From positions 1 to 15,336 of the forward strand of contig DASYSA010000333.1 of assembly GCA_036003885.1 (NCBI GenBank): 15,336 bases of DNA. The letters run 5' to 3'. The stretch is from DASYSA01 sp036003885 (lineage in GTDB: Bacteria; Acidobacteriota; Blastocatellia; UBA7656). The translations under genes were made by a program, and so were the position numbers. The notes under the pieces were generated by a model, which was not told the DNA's origin, did not search any database, and saw only the letters and a list, made by a program, of their open reading frames with translations. Positions 13,057 through 15,336 of this stretch are shown piece after piece; within the stretch, counting starts at the first letter, position 1, and every line of letters starts with the position of its first letter.

Positions 13057-13116
13057 GATTACTCCTGGTTTGAATCGGCATCCTCGTTGGCACAATCCCG
13101 TTGCGAGGGATCGCCC

Positions 13117-15111
13117 TCACCGGCCCAGCCCTATCTTCCGAAGGAGATCGTCGAAACGCGGGTCCGACCGGAGTCCGTCCAGCATTGGGTCAACTTTGAC
13201 GTCGACGATTCGGCTCTTGCTCAGATTGTAAGCCTTCTCGAGCCACTCGAACGCTTTATCCTTGTCGTCGAGCTGGGCGAGAAGGGCGGCCATTATCAGA
13301 TAAGGAGCATCATCAGGATCTATTGGCCCACTCAACTCGGTGACGACCTTTCGCGCCCGATCATCGTCGCCGGACCTCGAGTACAGGTATCCAAGAGACG
13401 CCTTCGTCAATGGGCGGTCCCCCGCAAGCGCCGCTGCCTTTTGAAGCGCCTCAGCTGCTTCGCCGTACATGGATTTCTGCGTGTAGACCAGGCCGAGGCG
13501 CCAGAATACCTGAAACGTGACGCTATCGATCTCAAGGGGCGTCTTGCGGAACTGTTCAATTGCCTCATCGTACCTGCGGGCGAAGTAAAAGGTCCATCCG
13601 AGGCGGAGGTTGAATCGGGGAGAGAATGGATCGACCTCCTGAGCCCATCTCAACTCCGATATGGCCTCGTCGTGGCGACCCATCGATGATAAGTTTTGCG
13701 CATACCAGAAGTGAGCTTCGGAGTAATTCGGGCTGAGTTCGACAGCGCGCTTGAACTCCTGTTCGGCGCCGGCCCAGTCCCAGTCACAGAACGTCAGGGC
13801 CCGTCCGAGCGCAGTGTGGGCTTCGGCCAGAGTGTTATCCAGCTCCAAAGCCCTGGTCGCCTCCGCTTTCGCTTTTTGCATTTTGTTGATCGTGGCCGGA
13901 GGATAGGATAGCTGGAGCTGAGAGTAGGCAAGAGCGGAGCGCGCCAGGGCGTAGTTCGGATCTAGTGTTATCGCTCGTTCGAGGCACTCGATGCCCTGCG
14001 AAACCTCTTTCCAGGTTTTCTGGCCACACAGATATCGACCTCTAAGGTAGAGCTGAAAGGCTTCAACGCTGTCAGTGTGTTGCCTCGCTAACAGAATCTT
14101 GTCCTGGTCGGTCAGATCCAACCCAAGGGCTCGCGCCACCCGCTCCGGCATGGTGCTCTGAACCGTTGGTGCGCCGTGAAACTCCTCGGAGTTCTTGACT
14201 TCGAATATGCGCGAGCCGTCCTGCACCCTTATCAGTTGGGCCGTTATTCGGAGGCTTCCTCCTACCCTTCTAATGCTGCCTTCGAGCACCGCGTCCGCAC
14301 GAAGAGCGCGACCGGCCTCGACCGGATCCTGACCTGGCTTTCCGTACTTGATCGAAGCAGAGATCGGTCTGACCGTGATCTCTTTCAGCCTGGTTAGGGC
14401 TGCGATCGTTTCGTCAGCGATTGCCGCTCCCAGGTATTCATCATCAGATTCGGTACTGATGGTCTTGAACGGAAGCACGGCAACAGACTGTGCTTTGATG
14501 GGCCGGCTTGAGTTGTTCGAGGCCCAGAAGTATGCGAACGTTGCCGTGATCCCAAGCAGCAGAATCCAGGTTGCAATTGCCTGCATGCTGGGCCGAACGC
14601 CAAATTCTTTCTCTAGAGCCCGATCCGGCAAGACCGGTAATGCAGGCACGCGGTCCATTTCCCGCTCGATCATCGGCTGCGAAGCACCTGGCCCTCCGCT
14701 ATCAGTATGCGTCTGAACAGGCGCCGATTCAGTAGACTCGAGACATTCCCCATTTCCTTCCGCGTTCCCATTCCGGAGCTGTCTCACGTCGGCCACGAAT
14801 CGATAGCCGCGTTTAGGGGCGGTCTTAATATATAGGTTTCTGTTGCCGTCATCGCCCAGCGCCTTCCGCAGGGCGAAGATGTTCACGGAAAGGTTGCCCT
14901 CTTCGACAAAGCTATCGGGCCAGACCTTTTGCATCAACTCATCTTTTTGAACTATTTCGCCGCCGGCTTCAACGAGCACCAGGAGGATGTCGAAGACCTT
15001 AGGAGGAAGCGACACAATCTCGCCTCCGCGGAACAGTTCCCCCCTGCCCGGGTCAAGACGGAAAGGGCCGAATTCGTAGAAGTGCTTCGTTTCCCTGTTA
15101 AGACCTGCCAT
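13117..15111 (-). CDS. Membrane-anchored winged-helix/TPR regulator (CadC-like)
   Basis: 664 residues from the ATG at 15111. Winged helix at about 12-107 (YEFGPFRLDPGRGELF, PPKVFDILLVL, VWPDSFVEEGNLSVNIFALR, KRGYRFV), a polar linker, one TM helix (about 177-196, WILLLGITATFAYFWA), a TolB-N/FlgO-like segment (about 208-330, AQSVAVLPFKTIS, DAVLEGSIRRVGG), then TPRs (AITLDPNYALARSALAYSQL, AVELSPNYSEAHFWYAQNL, AQEVDPFSPRFNLRLG) and the end motif DPMLDGLRSDPRFDDLLRKIGL. The plan equals that of 529-2595, but the sequence is clearly more distant than that protein is from 1-252. DNA-binding part cytoplasmic, TPR part outside the inner membrane. No good ribosome site is visible; three CTTAA repeats lie just upstream. 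Targets unknown; the DinB-like gene downstream is a candidate partner. Confidence 0.93.
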   Translation of the reverse strand: MAGLNRETKHFYEFGPFRLDPGRGELFRGGEIVSLPPKVFDILLVLVEAGGEIVQKDELMQKVWPDSFVEEGNLSVNIFALRKALGDDGNRNLYIKTAPKRGYRFVADVRQLRNGNAEGNGECLESTESAPVQTHTDSGGPGASQPMIEREMDRVPALPVLPDRALEKEFGVRPSMQAIATWILLLGITATFAYFWASNNSSRPIKAQSVAVLPFKTISTESDDEYLGAAIADETIAALTRLKEITVRPISASIKYGKPGQDPVEAGRALRADAVLEGSIRRVGGSLRITAQLIRVQDGSRIFEVKNSEEFHGAPTVQSTMPERVARALGLDLTDQDKILLARQHTDSVEAFQLYLRGRYLCGQKTWKEVSQGIECLERAITLDPNYALARSALAYSQLQLSYPPATINKMQKAKAEATRALELDNTLAEAHTALGRALTFCDWDWAGAEQEFKRAVELSPNYSEAHFWYAQNLSSMGRHDEAISELRWAQEVDPFSPRFNLRLGWTFYFARRYDEAIEQFRKTPLEIDSVTFQVFWRLGLVYTQKSMYGEAAEALQKAAALAGDRPLTKASLGYLYSRSGDDDRARKVVTELSGPIDPDDAPYLIMAALLAQLDDKDKAFEWLEKAYNLSKSRIVDVKVDPMLDGLRSDPRFDDLLRKIGLGR

Positions 15112-15117
15112 AAGACA

Positions 15118-15146
15118 TCATTAAGAAAAATTAAGGGCTTCTTAAG
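15118..15146 (-). promoter_or_regulatory. Three CTTAA direct repeats at helical-turn spacing (Pho-box-like)
   Basis: Read on the minus strand, CTTAAGAA, CTTAATTT and CTTAATGA begin 11 and 10 bp apart and end 6 bp before the start codon of the winged-helix regulator. OmpR/PhoB-family winged helices bind direct repeats with about 11-bp spacing, and cyanobacterial Pho boxes have CTTAACCT cores, so this is a plausible binding site for the regulator itself or for a PhoB-like protein. The rest of the end of the window (15147-15336) shows no gene. Confidence 0.4.
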
Positions 15147-15336
15147 GACTTCCAGTCCTGCCTCAGGTATTGTGCGAGCGGCTTCTAAGTGTTCGGTATC
15201 CGCAAGAAAGAGCACCCTCGGTGGTCGGAAGCCGTTGGGACCCGGTTATCTTCCAGCAGGGTCGAAGGCATAGCAAGTGTCGAAAAGAGAGAGCCACCGC
15301 GTCGAGCGTCGCCCTCTGCACTCTTCTCTCTCAAAG

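Noticed and set aside
13082..13109. Possible terminator between the 13117 regulator and the DinB-like gene (CCTCG...CGAGG)
   Set aside because: Only a 5-bp stem with a long loop and no T-run.
12901..13689. Long plus-strand open frame of 262 codons
   Set aside because: It is antisense to the DinB-like gene and the winged-helix/TPR gene, both of which have clear family patterns; the plus-strand frame has none.
15286..15333. GAGAGAG...CTCTCTC arms near the right edge
   Set aside because: Simple-sequence arms with a 30-nt gap at the window edge; not enough to call a terminator.

Overview
The window looks like a chromosomal segment of an Acidobacteriota bacterium, probably of the Blastocatellia type. 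This is inferred from gene content, not from a marker gene: three regulators that fuse an OmpR-type winged helix to a membrane segment and TPR repeats, giant SBBP-repeat and BNR-repeat secreted proteins, BACON-like and Calx-beta-like domains, a small CxxC-HTH protein, and heptameric junk repeats. No rRNA, tRNA, CRISPR array, transposase or integrase is visible.

Layout. 1-252 (minus) is the N-terminal 84 residues of a winged-helix regulator cut by the window edge. Directly upstream of it lies a close paralogue, 529-2595 (minus), a full winged-helix/TM/TPR protein. About 250 bp separate that gene from the plus-strand block. The block starts with a small CxxC-HTH protein (2849-3136) and a decayed secreted Calx-beta gene (3158-3637), followed by one uninterrupted 1704-codon ORF (3759-8873). 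That ORF reads as three head-to-tail secreted proteins without stop codons between them. Two are tandem paralogues (signal peptide, IPT-like, BACON-like, helical module, C-terminal TM tail). The third is a seven-repeat SBBP propeller protein. A 365-bp gap holds a paralogous 3' segment and a possible 25-codon ORF, then comes a secreted BNR/sortilin-like propeller protein (9239-11911).

From 11912 to 12570 the DNA looks like a broken second copy of the block: a frameshifted CxxC-HTH gene (12017-12345) runs straight into a stop-containing remnant of the SBBP protein C-terminus and its 3' flank (12332-12570). Two minus-strand genes follow, a DinB-like protein (12568-13056) and, upstream of it, a third winged-helix/TM/TPR regulator (13117-15111). 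The last 225 bp are the upstream region of that regulator and carry three CTTAA direct repeats.

How it may work together (inference): membrane-anchored CadC-like regulators with periplasmic sensing and TPR parts flank a set of exported beta-rich proteins, some ending in a shared TM-plus-basic tail that could anchor them in the envelope. The locus has a history of tandem duplication, deletion, frameshift and heptamer-repeat expansion, so it may be a fast-evolving surface-protein locus.
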